Position numbers and translations under genes: made by a program. A stretch of DNA of 64,000 nucleotides from Rehmannia glutinosa (taxonomy: Eukaryota > Streptophyta > Magnoliopsida > Lamiales > Orobanchaceae), in contig JABTTQ020001791.1 of assembly GCA_016081115.2 (NCBI GenBank), positions 62,001 to 126,000 on the forward strand, written 5' to 3'. Under the pieces are notes generated by a model that worked only from the letters and a program-made list of their open reading frames with translations, ran no database searches and had not been told where the DNA came from. Positions 21,421-32,485 of this stretch are shown here, piece by piece; the first letter of the stretch is position 1, and each line of letters begins with the position of its first letter.

Positions 21421-23432
21421 ATGGATCCGGACCGATGTCCGAGATGTACCCCTTACAGGACATATCGTCAAATATTGACGATGTATGCACAAAAACACCT
21501 TGACCAGGTTTCATATTGGGAATACCAACATGAAGAAAAAGAACAGGCAGGAGCCGACGGGGAAACGTTAAGGCAATGCAAAATGCGGCGCGTAATATTA
21601 TGGCGATTCAATGCTTAACCGACATTATATGTTCACTTGATGAACCTTCAAGAAACGGTTCATGAAAATTCCCATCGAACAATGATTCCTCGATGGAGTA
21701 CCGGGTGGAACGAGATACTTCCGAGACAAATCTAAGTTCTCCGAAGATCTTAGAGAAGTCCGTAAGACGGCATGAATTATGGCAACCGCCATATTCATCT
21801 ACCAAAGACAAGTTCATCGATCCAACCAAATAGAGACAATGGTGAAATATCGAAGGAAACTCTTGAACTCCTTCATGATATTTAAACGAGTCAAGAACTG
21901 GAGGACAGACCAAGTTCTTTCGGAGGAAAGAAGCGTATAGATTTCGGAACAAGACTACCCTATTTACACCAAAAAGGGAAACCAACCAAGTTATACGAAA
22001 GATGACAGATGAGGAGAAGCTCATTGCTCTAATCAAAGGAAAATCCATCAAAAATTAAAAAGATGGATATGGAAAAGATGAATCTTAAAAATCTACACGA
22101 CCTGGCGTAATCCTTCGCGGGATTGGGTATTGTAGATTTAAAGATGAACGCATGTGATGGATCGCCTTTGGATACCTATGACCCACAAGGTAGAGCAATT
22201 CCACCACCACCGCCACCGCTTAATCCTAACGTCGAAGAAAGTACGGGTTCAAATCATGGAGCTCGGGACGAGAGGATGCCTCACGTTGGGGATTTCACGA
22301 CGGGAGTGATCCACTTTCGGGACAGAAGTCGAAACCCACTAGCGGGAACGCACAACCCATCGGAAGGCCGAATGTTTATCGACGCCTTATGGAAGATCGC
22401 ACCTCGACCCAATACATCCATATGGGTTGATGTTAAACGATATCCCGATTTTAAAAATAGAGAAGTTCTCATTGATGAACGGGCTTTAGCTATGAGAATT
22501 TCAAAGCAGAACCCTCGATCTTATAAAGGATTCATTCATTTTACTCCTTGAAATGAGTCTTAAGGATCGGTGAAGATTGCCGGGATGTGACCGATGCTAG
22601 TACGAAAGGTTCGGTCACATCGGGGAATCACTTAAAGGAATTATCGATGGTATGGCAAAACAATTCAAAATCCAGTTCATCGGCACAAACAGGTTATTTC
22701 GGAGGATTAGAGGATGAAAAAAGAAAGAGATATAAACAAGCCCTCTATAGCTTGAGTTATATGATATTTGTCATATTGACGAATATATCAAGTTGTTCAC
22801 CGAATACCGCGAAATCCAAGATTGAAGAAAAGGAAGTCGCATGCCTATTCTTTGCCAAGATTCCGAGTCCCTCGGAGAGAAATACTTATCGTGAATACAA
22901 GGATGGAGTCAAGTAGAAAGCGGGCTTAAAAATGTCTTTCCTAAAGACCAAGTTATCTCAATGGTGCTACCAAGCAACTCAGACAGAATTACAAGAGATT
23001 AAGAGGAATTAACAAAGCAGTTCCTCTATGTTGCGTGGATAATGACATCCCAACAATTGTGGGAGGTCAACCAAGGCGGCACAAAAGGAAGAAGGAGCGA
23101 AGCCATCCATACCGCCGAGGAATTAAAGCAAAGAAGAAAAGAAGAAGGTCTTCATGGAGACCTAGAAGGTTCGTCAAAACAAAAAGCCCAAAGTTATAAA
23201 TCGGGGCAAAGACCAGACCAAGCAGGTACAAATTATGCGGCCTCATCATCGTTCTAATCAAGCAAGTACCAAGCGAGTAGAATCTAGGGAGAAGAACTTT
23301 CAGCGTGCTCACACCAGAGCAAATGAAAGGTTCAAAGACAGTAATTGCTTTGGACATGCGAGTAAGAGGCATATCTCAACGGATTGCCCAGCACAATCAA
23401 AAACGAGGAGTCGATTCGAGGCCACACCGTAA
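21421..23432 (+). pseudogene. Pararetrovirus coat-protein region
   Basis: Open pieces at 21421-21618, 22123-22551, 22587-22916, 23042-23257 and 23235-23432 lie in changing frames. The N-terminal part starts at ATG 21421 and is acidic/polar; a P-rich stretch is at 22200-22220. The middle (about 22690-22990) has the helical Lys/Glu-rich composition of caulimovirid capsid. It ends in a Lys/Arg-rich tail and a zinc-knuckle relic at 23345-23395 (C-F-G-H-x-S-K-R-H-x-x-x-x-C-P), in which the second Cys of the CCHC pattern is lost. The call rests on that knuckle and on position between the tRNA site and the movement protein. Role in family: capsid and RNA binding. Confidence 0.65.
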
Positions 23433-23589
23433 ATCGAGGAAGCCGCCTATTATCGTGATCTTATACAGTGTATCAATTTGAGGATATACCTCGATGAGAG
23501 CATCTATGAAGAAGAGATCTATTCTCGACGATGGAAGTGACTCCACTGTAATCGAGTGAAGAAGAAATTCTTCACAGACACTCGGGAGG

Positions 23590-24285
23590 ATATGTCGATT
23601 CCTCTCTCACACGACGGTCTCTCATAAAACTCTTATGAGAATCATGAAGGAAGATCCAAAGCTTCAAGTCTATGATGGATTTACAATCGGAGCTATGGAA
23701 AAAGCATTGGATAAGATTGGGTTTCGTAATGAAAACACCGAATTTTTCACGGGGGTAACAACCGGAGAATTTGCTATTCCGATGGAGTTTACCGGTAACC
23801 TGATCGAGATGCAGTTGGTCCCTATTAGAGAAATACAGGAGATCAAAAGCAGAGTTAAGAGAGAAGTTGCAAATACACTCTCATGGATTCACATTGGAGC
23901 CATAAGAGTCATTATTAAGGCAACATTCAAGGAAGGAATAGATTCGCCACTCAATCTTGCTATTTTTGACAAGCGAATCTCACATCTCAAGGATTCATGC
24001 CTTGGAGCTATTACAGGAAATTTGTATGCAGGAAAATTAGCATTTAATGTCTATCCGAGAATTGCATACAATTTGGGAGATCGAGATTTTAATAGTCCTA
24101 ACTCTTCATCAAGATTTCAAAAGAGTCGATTTGATGAAAGAAGGGAACAGACCCTACTCGATCATATACAAGATTTTCTATGCTCTCTCGAATACCCATC
24201 ATTCCGAAGTATTCTTGAGAAAGGAATTTATTGAAGTCCCAAGAATCTTTGAGGACTTTGCCAGGGTGGTTCTACCGTAAAATCA
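23590..24285 (+). pseudogene. Pararetrovirus movement protein (30K superfamily)
   Basis: Open for 199 codons at 23635-24234; a frame change near 24190 leads to 24280. The central beta-rich core is clear: L-S-W-I-H-I-G-A-I-R-V-I-I-K-A-T-F-K-E-G (residues about 80-100) with D-S-P-L-N-L-A-I-F-D and the G-N-L-x-x-G-K-L-A-F-N-V-Y-P segment. The Asp and Gly landmarks of 30K movement proteins are here. The alternate frame holds the downstream R-P-Y-S-I-I-Y and Y-A-L-S-N-T-H-H-S motifs. In the family it forms tubules for cell-to-cell spread. It follows the coat-protein region, apparently once in the same reading frame. Confidence 0.85.
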
Positions 24286-24739
24286 TTGAATCTCCAACTA
24301 TAAAAGAGATTGATATGATAATTCAAGATCAACTAGTCTTCAACAAAAGTCAAGTCTCGAGTTGAGCCCAAAAGGATGTCTTTCCAAACAGATGTAATGG
24401 TGAATAGCGGCCGTTGGGAAGAAAGAAGACTAAGTATGCAAATAGCGCATCCCCGATGTTTTTAAAACAAAGCAGTAAGAGCTGAAATGTCCGAATGATG
24501 GCGAGAGGTTGAAGTAATATTCGACATCACTCAAAAGGATAATATTTTTCCTTGTGAAGTTCTCATTATCTCCAACAACCTATAGTTGGAAGGTATCAAG
24601 GAAGCCCGAAGATAGGTGAAATTGAGCTAACTATCTCAGAGTAGCAGGAAAATCCTGCAGCAATTAATACCGGGAATTGAATTTCTTGAGGATCATAAAC
24701 CTTGGGAAAGACTACAAGAAGGAATGGAATTCACGGTCG

Positions 24740-25200
24740 ATAAAAGATACGTAATCGATGACCACTAGTACATTCTCTATATACATTTCTATTGGAATGT
24801 TATATGTCAATATAAGGCCGAGTATTTCGCCGCCTATATTGATTCAGTGTCGAATTGTATTGCAAAGCCGGATGTTTTTCCTAAAGAAATTGGAGAAGAT
24901 TTACCAGCTATTGCAGGAAGAGATTTCTCTAAGAGGATTCTTATCCTTAATAAGGGAATTAAACAAGCAGAAATCATGATCGGAGGCGCAGGCGGTAACC
25001 CATGGTACAAAGTGAAAACGCCACCAATCTATTTCCATGATACAGGTGCAGATGTTTTGCTAGGAAACAACTTCCTACAAACATTCAAGCGATTTACACA
25101 GGAGAACGAGACAAGAAGACTTATTTTCACAACCTTATGTGATCATAAGATCATTGTCCGAGATCATGGAAGCATTTTACAGAAAAATGCCTATTAATTT
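24740..25200 (+). pseudogene. Pararetrovirus aspartic protease
   Basis: The open segment 24847-25197 includes the D-T-G-A active site (Asp at 25039-25041) and L-L-G-N-N-F-L. In known caulimovirid proteases these two motifs are separated by dozens of residues; here only D-V lies between them, so an in-frame internal deletion of most of the catalytic domain is likely. Downstream F-x-R-F-T-Q and I-F-T-T-L-C fit the family. It processes the Pol polyprotein in related viruses; it cannot be active here. Confidence 0.75.
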
Positions 25201-26340
25201 TCGCAGCAAGCGTGGTGATGAAGCCAAACTCCAAAATCCAAAAATGGCGGATCGAAGGAAATTTGGTGAAGCTTTATTATCCTATAGACAATTCGGTTCT
25301 CGAAAGGATAAGAAGCTTTGGGATAATAACTTGTATTCATTCAGAGTGCAAGGAGAAGAACGAGTTACTCCAGAGGTTATTGCTGAATTGATGGTGAGCC
25401 TAATGGAGAATCCACAGAGTGACGTAACCATTGAAGAACAAATATCACTCGAGGATATCAAGAAGAAAATCCAAAGGAATTATAATGAAGATCATTTGGC
25501 ATGGTGGGACAAGAATGAGCTCAAAGCATCCTTAAAGGTTAAACCGGGAAAGGAGTACGAGTTCGTAAGATTCAAACCAATCATTATGAACCAGGAGGAT
25601 CGTGAGGATATGCAGAAGATACTTAAGGAACATCTTGACCTTAAGTTAATTTCACCAGGAGTTTCTCCATATGTAGCTTCAGATTCTTAGTCGAAACCAT
25701 GGAGAAATCAAAAGAGGAAAGCAAGACTTGTTATTAATTACAAGGGGATTAATAACATTTTGGAATTCGACGGATACTATATCCCAAGCAGAGAACATCT
25801 GGTTAACTGCATCAAAGGTGCCAAGATATTCTCAAAGTTCGATTGCAAATTTGGATTTTACCAGATAAAGATGGATGAAGAAAGCAAGAAGTTCATTTTT
25901 TCCACACTACAATGACATTATATTTGGAACGTAATGCCTATGGGATTGGCTAACGCACCCGATATATCAAAGGAAGATGGATAATCTCTTCAAAGATTAT
26001 TTCAGATTTCATGTTCGTGTATATCGATGACATTCTCGATAACATCAAAGAACATGAAGGAGCATCTCAAACATTTGGAAATATTTTGAGATGTTTGTCA
26101 CAAGGAAGGATTAGTGCTTTCGAGAGAAGAAGGGGTTGATTGCAACAAGACATTGAATTCCTAGGAATTGAGATCGATTTAATCGGAATCATTCTATAGA
26201 ATCATATTGTGGAAAAGATACAGGATTTCAGATACACCGAAAGACAAGAAGCTTTTGAGTTTTCTTGGAGTTGTTAATTTTTCTTTGGGATGTTCATTAA
26301 CAATCCGCATATTACAGAAGGTGTTTATCCCATTGCTTAA
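25139..26340 (+). pseudogene. Pararetrovirus reverse transcriptase
   Basis: First frame open at 25139-25690 (N-terminal connector, ending P-G-V-S-P-Y-V-A-S-D-S and a TAG in place of the next residue). Further frames to about 26330 carry R-L-V-I-N-Y-K-G-I-N-N, F-S-K-F-D-C-K-F-G-F-Y-Q-I with the first catalytic Asp near 25840, W-N-V-M-P-M-G-L-A-N-A-P, and Y-I-D-D at 26020-26031. At least five stops or shifts. The K-x-R-L-V-I-N-Y-K and Q-R-K-M-D pattern separates it from gypsy RT and points to Caulimoviridae. Confidence 0.85.
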
Positions 26341-26830
26341 AAAAGATGCAAAGATTCAAATGGGAAGATGAACATCAAGAAGGAATTAAGGAACTTAAAG
26401 AAGTTTGTAAAAAGCTTCAAACTTGCGATTCCCAAGACGAGGACAAACGGTTCTTTACACGATGCCAATGATGATTGGTGGGCAGCGGTTCTTACTAAGG
26501 TCACACCAAATGAGGAAGTGCCATTTAGATATTGCAAGCGGTTTATTCACACTTTGTGAAGCAAAAGATGGCATATCAATGAGAAAGAATTCTTTGCAAA
26601 TGAAAGGCTTTTAAAAAATGGCCTCTATTTTTATTGGCTAAAAAGTTTACTTTAAAAATTGATAATTCAAGTGTCAAGGCTTTTCTCGAAAACAAAATTG
26701 AATCAAAATCGTAAAAGGCTCGATTTTATATGGCAAGTTGAATGTCAATATTATGATTATGATATTGTCATTATAAAATCTCATGAAAATATTCTTGCAT
26801 TTCTTGACACGAGATGGAAGGACGCGCGTT
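26340..26830 (+). pseudogene. Pararetrovirus RNase H
   Basis: Read in alternating frames: D-A-N-D-D-W-W-A-A-V-L (a T-D-A-S relic with the catalytic Asp, near 26460), C-E-A-K-x-x-I-x-x-K-E (catalytic Glu, 26550-26595), D-N-S-x-V-K-A-F (26660) and the C-terminal Y-Y-D-Y-D-I-V-I-I-K-S-H-E-N-I-L-A (26750-26800). The end T-R-D-G-R closes the Pol region as usual for caulimovirids. Several one-base shifts. Confidence 0.8.
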
Positions 26831-26834
26831 GTCG

Positions 26835-28202
26835 ACGAGGTCCTTAAACGAGTAAGACATCTCAGGGAAAACCCGGAGAGTCTAGAACAAGATTTTGGGA
26901 CGTTATGTCTCAATGCGTGTTGGCCGGACGACTTCAACAGTGACTGTAAATCCGTTTCTAGTCAAATACGAGCATGTCGATTCACTCAAGGACAATTGTT
27001 CTTAGCGCCGCAAGGGCCTCTCTTCCAGCCGCATCTCCTACGGTGCAAAAAGGGGCCGAGAGAGTACGGGGCTCTAACCCGGAGGTTATGGATTCAAGTA
27101 CCATAATCACAAGTGTTGCGGGTGATGCATCCCTTGAAGGTGTACAAACCGTAACGAATGTTGAAGCTTCTGTCACAACCCGATTCTTCAAGTCAACCCA
27201 AAGACTGGGGTAAAGAGGGAGAGTTGAATCTTAGCCACGCATGTGCAAATCTAAGGTTCAAATCGACGAGATTAAGATTTCTCCTATGCGGTATATCGGC
27301 AGCAATGGGAGAAACTAGTTACAAGACAAGGTATTAACCTTAAAAAAAAAAGTTGGTTGATATCTCAGCAAGTATCCCGCAGTTTGGATGAAACCAGAAG
27401 TCATCCAAATGAAGTACAAAGAATGGTATACTTTTGGAGCTTTAGCTTCAATTTATACCATGTCACCAGGATTTTAAATTTCAAAATTACCGAAATGGAT
27501 TGGGGAAGCATTTAAGAGACTTGGGCCAATAATCCACACTTGGCCGAAGAGGAGATATTTTGGAATCGTATTTTATCATCAGCGCGAGCTCTGAACAAAG
27601 CGAAGAAAAGGCTTTAATGAAGCTTTTCATTTCATCAAGCTAAGAAGACGGATGGAAATGCTTTAAAATACATTTACAGCCTTCAGGAAGAAGTACCGGT
27701 GTTAGTAGGAGCAATTTCTCAAGATGAAGCTTCTACACGACGAGCATGGGGTCTTTGGGTTTGTCTAATGTAAATGGACAAAGTCAAATATCCGTTTAAG
27801 TTTTTTCCGTAATTCAAGCAAACGGATCTTTCTTATCAATTCAATGATCTGGATCAACAGGATTTGCAGAGGAGCTTTTCGAGATGAAGAGAAGAACTCT
27901 CTGGGAGAACAAGATTCCGGCAAGCAAAGAAACTTACCGGAAATTCTGTGAACATAGCGCATGTTGGCCGTTGGATCGACCGGATCATCAAGCATGCCCC
28001 GAATGAAAAAGAACCCAAGTTTGAGAAAGGATTCGACCTAAACCCGACCGACAAGATCATGCGTTTGGAAAGGATAAGGGCACAGCTCACAAGACGCGTT
28101 ATCCTCGGGAACCACGTAAACCAAATTTTTAAAAGATTCCCGACAAACATCACATTTGCCGAGTCACGCGGGAGAAAAAGAAAACCGGTGGCGAGGCAAT
28201 AA
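26835..28202 (+). pseudogene. Unidentified region after Pol, possible viral last ORF
   Basis: Open pieces at 26783-27106, 26974-27213 and 27948-28202 and, between them, coding-like stretches broken by stops (for example around 27380-27530, with W-Y-T-F-G-A-L-A-S-I-Y-T-M-S-P-G-F). In Cavemovirus and Solendovirus the translational transactivator follows Pol here. I could not find its diagnostic Gly/Tyr core, so the assignment is by position only. The last part is Lys/Arg-rich (R-G-R-K-R-K-P) and ends 10 bp before the promoter motif. Confidence 0.4.
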
Positions 28203-28290
28203 TGTGGGATATGACGTAAACAGGACGTCATATATATCACAAGATTTGAAGTCCGCCTTGAAGTCCGGACTTACCTCTATAAAATGTAGG
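28203..28290 (+). promoter_or_regulatory. Pregenomic RNA promoter of the pararetrovirus
   Basis: TGACGTAAACAGGACGTCA (28212-28230) contains two TGACG half-sites, one on each strand, like the as-1-type elements bound by plant TGA bZIP factors. GAAGTCCG occurs twice at 28248-28268. TATAAAA is at 28278-28284. This is the layout of a 35S-type promoter between the last ORF and the leader. The sequence is not that of the CaMV promoter. Confidence 0.7.
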
Positions 28291-28950
28291 ATTTGAAGGA
28301 AGCCGAGGACATCGAACATTTTCCTTAGTTTTCTAACAATAAAATCTGAGTGAAAAATTTGTAATATTTTGAGTGTTTTAGTTTTAAGTTTTATGTATTT
28401 AAAGTGAAAGCCTCATCTATGAGAGACTAAACCAGTATTCTCCTCCCAAAAGGAGATTACTAATGTAATAAATATTTCAATAAGTTCTTAATAAAAAAGG
28501 GGCTTTTTGCTTCAACATGTCTTCATAATGTTCCATTAATTCATCCCGTTTAAGAATTACTTATACGCCTCGAGTAGGAAACGAACCAAGGCTCGATGAA
28601 CGATTCTTGAAGGAGTTGGATAACTTGCAGATCATCTTCCCTGAGGGTGAGGTTGAACAGTGAGGAGATGTTCGTCAAACGATCTGGGGGCAGTAATTTT
28701 CCAACTGGTGGTGTTGCGAGCCATTTAACCTGGTGTTGTTTCGGTCAAAGAAGGTATGAATTTTAAGGGATTTATTAATTTTACGAAAGCATGTTGGGCT
28801 TGATATGGTCGTGATGGACTATATCTATTTTATCAAAACCTTAGTCTGAAATTGAATTTATTTAATTATGAAGTATTTACAGAAGTATGTCCTATCAAGT
28901 TTATAGGCTGGAAACCTGACATGATCCAATTAAAACCTCTGAATAGAGAC
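28285..28950 (+). other. Pararetrovirus leader and polyadenylation region
   Basis: AATAAA at 28338-28343 and again at 28467-28472, the latter about 185 bases after the TATA box, as expected for a terminally redundant R region. Non-coding leader with short ORFs follows. It should end where the genome would close on the tRNA site; the exact junction with the right Mutator-like arm (somewhere near 28950-29050) cannot be placed by eye. Confidence 0.5.
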
Positions 28951-29249
28951 TGGATCTAAGCAGGTGTAACAATGCCACAAACGGAATAGGTTTCAGAAAA
29001 TGTAAATCTTCATAATCTATGAAATTTGAGTTTATTGAAAATAGCTATGGTATGAAAGGTTTGAAATTGCTAATTCTCGAAAGTTATAGGATATAATTGC
29101 TACCTTTGGAAAGATAATGGACCAAAACTGCTATTTGGCTCTAAGGGCAAAATTGTCCAGGGCATAAATTGCAACTTTAATAGTTAAAGGGCAAAAATGC
29201 AAAACGGTCTAAGTTATAGGGCATATTTTGCTATTAAGCCTATTCTTAT

Positions 29250-29436
29250 TTAGCATATTGATAGGGGAAGCTTTTATAAAATGCTTTGAAAAATCTTTTA
29301 TCATGTACTTATGATTTTCATCATGAAAAGCGCTGCTTAAAATGTATAGTTAATATTGACTGGAAAAACGTATTTCGTTTCAAAAAGCGATCTCCTAAAA
29401 TTGTTTTGGTTTTGTAATCATCAAAAAAGAGGAGTT
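29250..29436 (+). other. 3' internal tail of element E, second part, with PPT
   Basis: Continues the E tail interrupted at 21038. Ends in the purine tract AAAAAAGAGGAG (29423-29434) two bases before the LTR start TGTTAG, the normal second-strand priming site. Confidence 0.7.
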
Positions 29437-30662
29437 TGTTAGATAAATATTTTTATCATAATTTTCATGATTTCATATAATTGAGTTTTATACCAAAACA
29501 ATGTCCCCAAATATTGTCCTAATACTTCAAATATTTTCAATAATTTATACTAAGACTTTGAAGTATTTCTTGAACTTTATTTTTGACAAAATTCGGAAAA
29601 CTTCTATGTACTTAGGTCGACCGATCGCCCTATAGGGCATCTCGTACCTGAAAATTGTACAAAATAGAGAATAAACCGTGGGGCTTCGGAGGGAAGGTCG
29701 ACTGGTCGACCAGTGTGGTCGACTGGTGCCTGGGGTCTTTTATTTTCTCTCTCTCTCTCTGACTCGAGGGGAACCGGTCGAACCCCTAGTCGACCGGTCA
29801 ATCTCCTCAGTCGACCCATCCACCCCCCAGGGCAACCTGTGTGTAAATATTTCAAACGTCTTTTTCTTATTAGAGAGCGATGAGGCATCGCCCTAAGGAT
29901 TTATGTTAGAAACTATTTGTTGCGAAAAGAGACAACTTTTTATGAAATTGCGGATTGATTCTAATAGCTATTTTCTTCAATTGTTTGGCATTTCTTTTAC
30001 GGATTTAACCCATCTAGGAGGAGCATATGTTGGTATTCAAATCAAGGAGCTCTCCTATAAATACTTGAAGGCTTGAAGGATCAATGAAACAACACAAGCA
30101 TACAAACAACAAGCAAAAATCAGAAAACTTATTGTTCTTCACTTTTAACATACTTGTTGAATTTAGCTTAAGCTTTACACTTGCACATCTTCAGTATTAG
30201 GCTTCATTCTTGATTACACTTGCACTTCAAAGTTGTATACTTCATTTGAGTTGTAATCTTGAATTGGTTCAAATCATCCAAAATAAAAAATCCTTGTTAG
30301 TGTTCTTGTGGTAAGAACACACTTTGTTGATTCTAAGTGTTGAAGAGTTTGGTGCTCTTCATTGTTGTAAGAAGATTGTGGTAATCTTCATATGTGGTGA
30401 TGTAAGAAGAGTGTGGTACTCTTCAAGGTAAAGGTTCTAATAGTTTGGTATCTATTAATATATTTTTTCTTTTCGAAATCCATTCGGACATACCGAGTGG
30501 TAGAGCATTAGGCCCTGGGGGGTTGAAGCTCTATAAATCATTGTTTGTTGTTTATATTTCTGTACTTTTATTTCTTCACCATCCTTATATTCGAAAAAGA
30601 GGGCGTAAATCGGAAAAATCTATTTACACCCCTCTAGATTTTCGCAACCACTCGGACTAACA
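29437..30662 (+). repeat. 3' LTR of element E (1226 bp)
   Basis: TGTTAG start and CTAACA end. Matches 7652-8821 and the partial LTR 9428-9807. TATAAATA at 30056-30063. It carries more GTCGACC-type motifs than the left copy (29616-29815). The right flank TTTTTATGGTGAT is identical to the flank after 8821. Confidence 0.9.
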
Positions 30663-32485
30663 TTTTTATGGTGATACACTTGCCCGTCCTACCTATAGTC
30701 TACGATATTACTTTTAATAGTTTTAGTGACACTTTTTCTAAGTGTTACATTAAGTACTCATCTATGTAGCACTTTTTTGTCAAAATATAGCACATCGTTT
30801 TTGGCAAAATGTAACATTTTTTTTGTAACACTCTTCCTGGCATTTAACAAGTGATTTTTGCTCCCAAGAAGCATCAAACCCAAGATCTATGTTGTTTAGA
30901 AGTGGCAATTTTCTACTTTGGGCTAAGTTGATTGTTATTGCATCTTTTGCTTTCATTTATATATATATATATATGCTTATATATATAGTAAAAATTATAT
31001 TATACACTATACTTATTAAAATTATATTATACACTATAAATATAAATTTATATCATATTAGAAATTATATATTATATTAAAAATTATATTTTATATTAAG
31101 GAATATAATAAAATAATAATAAAAATATCAAATAAGTTTATCAATGAATTGATTTTTCATTGGTAAAAATAAAACGAAGTATAAATAAAAAATTAATTTA
31201 CCAATAGAAAAAATCCATAAGTAATTACCGATGACCAATTTTTTGGTAATTTTTCGAAAACAAAATAAGGTTGCCGACGAAATTAGTTTTCGTAAGTAAA
31301 ATTAAAAATATTAAATAAGAATAATAAATTTACTTAGGGATTTTTTTCGTGGATATTACGATATAATTAATTACATTGTTAAATTCTTTTTTTAAAAAAG
31401 CCAAAATAATATATAAAAAAAACCTTCGGTAATGCCTACGAATGGTTTCCATCGATAAATCTGTAGGTATTTTATAAGTTTTTTGTAATGTCATATAACA
31501 TTTAGCAATTGATTATGTATCACTTATATATACTACATACAATAGAATTAATCGCAATAAGTTAAAAATTAACAAATAAATAATCAATATATTTTATTTA
31601 TGAAATCTTAAATTATGTTAATGTTACAAGTAAACTAACTAAAATATCGTATACAATAAAGAGGCAATATAAAGGGTAAAAATCTATGAAAATTGGCATT
31701 TATTAATATTTAGAGATTATATTACTAAAACATTAAAAAAAGAAAAAAAAAGTAAGAAAAAAGTTACTTTTGCCTTTACCTAATTTTGGGATATCAATTA
31801 ACTAAATAAATTGTTCGCATTATTTAATTAAAGTGACGTAATTTTGTGTTGCAAAAATATATCTAAAAAAGGATTACCAATTAATTAAACATAGTGTTAC
31901 ATGGAGTGTTATTTAATTAAAGTAATACTTATTTGTGTTACCAAAACAATAACAAAAAAACTTATTGAAATAGTATCTACTACAATATCTACTACTAAAT
32001 TAGTATTTTAAAAATACAATATCTTTGTCTTGAAAACTCATTTAATAAAATTTCTATTTTCCAAACAATAGTACTTGAGGTTATTTTATTAAAAATCCAA
32101 CTTTTATATGGAAATAGCAAGTGTTTCATGTTTGATTTTGTTAAAGTACTTACTATATAATTTCACTAGTAGATATATTATTTATATTTAGAATAATTTT
32201 ATTTTATGTGGTATGTAATAACGCCTAATTGCACTTCTTTAACGGTTTTCGGTCTCTTTCAACTTTAACATGATACACTAATCGGATGGACTTCTTAACG
32301 GCTAATTGGTAACATTCTTGTAGCATGATATATTTATTTAAGTACTATATAATTTCGAAAATTATATTATATATTTTACAATATTTTAATAATTTAACTA
32401 ACTGTTTTGATTGATACTATTAACTTGTGCACAATTGGTTGTATTTTATATAGTATCTTAGATGATAAGTGATGATACTATTTGG
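30663..32485. other. AT-rich flank, second copy of the 0.6 kb duplication and beyond
   Basis: 30663-31237 duplicates 8822-9427. From 31238 on the sequence is unique in the window, very AT-rich and without coding potential. Short related motifs such as TTACCGATGACCAATT and CGGTAATGCCTACG resemble subterminal repeats of CACTA-type DNA transposons, but I see no CACTA ends, so no call is made. Confidence 0.45.

Larger units (their letters stand above)
21330..28950 (+). mobile_element. Endogenous caulimovirid (plant pararetrovirus), near full length, degraded
   Basis: Order along the plus strand: initiator-tRNA binding site, coat-protein region with zinc knuckle, 30K-type movement protein, aspartic protease, RT, RNase H, an unidentified ORF region, then a pregenomic promoter, TATA and polyadenylation signals. 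Coat protein before movement protein is the arrangement of Cavemovirus and Solendovirus, unlike badnaviruses and petuviruses where the movement protein comes first. There is no integrase and no LTR. About 7.6 kb is a full caulimovirid genome, linearised near the tRNA site. Many stops and frameshifts show that it is not a functional virus. The genus is an inference from gene order; a phylogeny of the RT is the decisive test. Confidence 0.85.
21039..29240. mobile_element. Mutator-like TIR element enclosing an endogenous pararetrovirus
   Basis: A perfect 9-bp target duplication TATTCTTAT (21030-21038 and 29241-29249) flanks inverted ends: GGCTTAAT at 21039 and ATTAAGCC ending at 29240, 25 of the first 30 bases matching. 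Nine-bp duplications are typical of Mutator-like elements. The arms (about 290 bp on the left, roughly 200-290 bp on the right) consist of degenerate subrepeats of the form GCAAAATATGCCCTGTAA, in opposite orientation at the two ends. No Mutator transposase is seen. The interior is caulimovirid sequence. Copia E tail sequence is contiguous once 21039-29249 is removed. Confidence 0.8.

Noticed and set aside
28203..28290. 35S-like promoter as a sign of a transgene or vector
   Set aside because: Sequence differs from the CaMV promoter and sits in its natural place in a decayed viral genome; no selectable marker or vector sequence nearby.
31238..31480. CACTA transposon
   Set aside because: Subterminal-like motifs are present, but no CACTA ends, 3-bp target duplication or transposase could be found.
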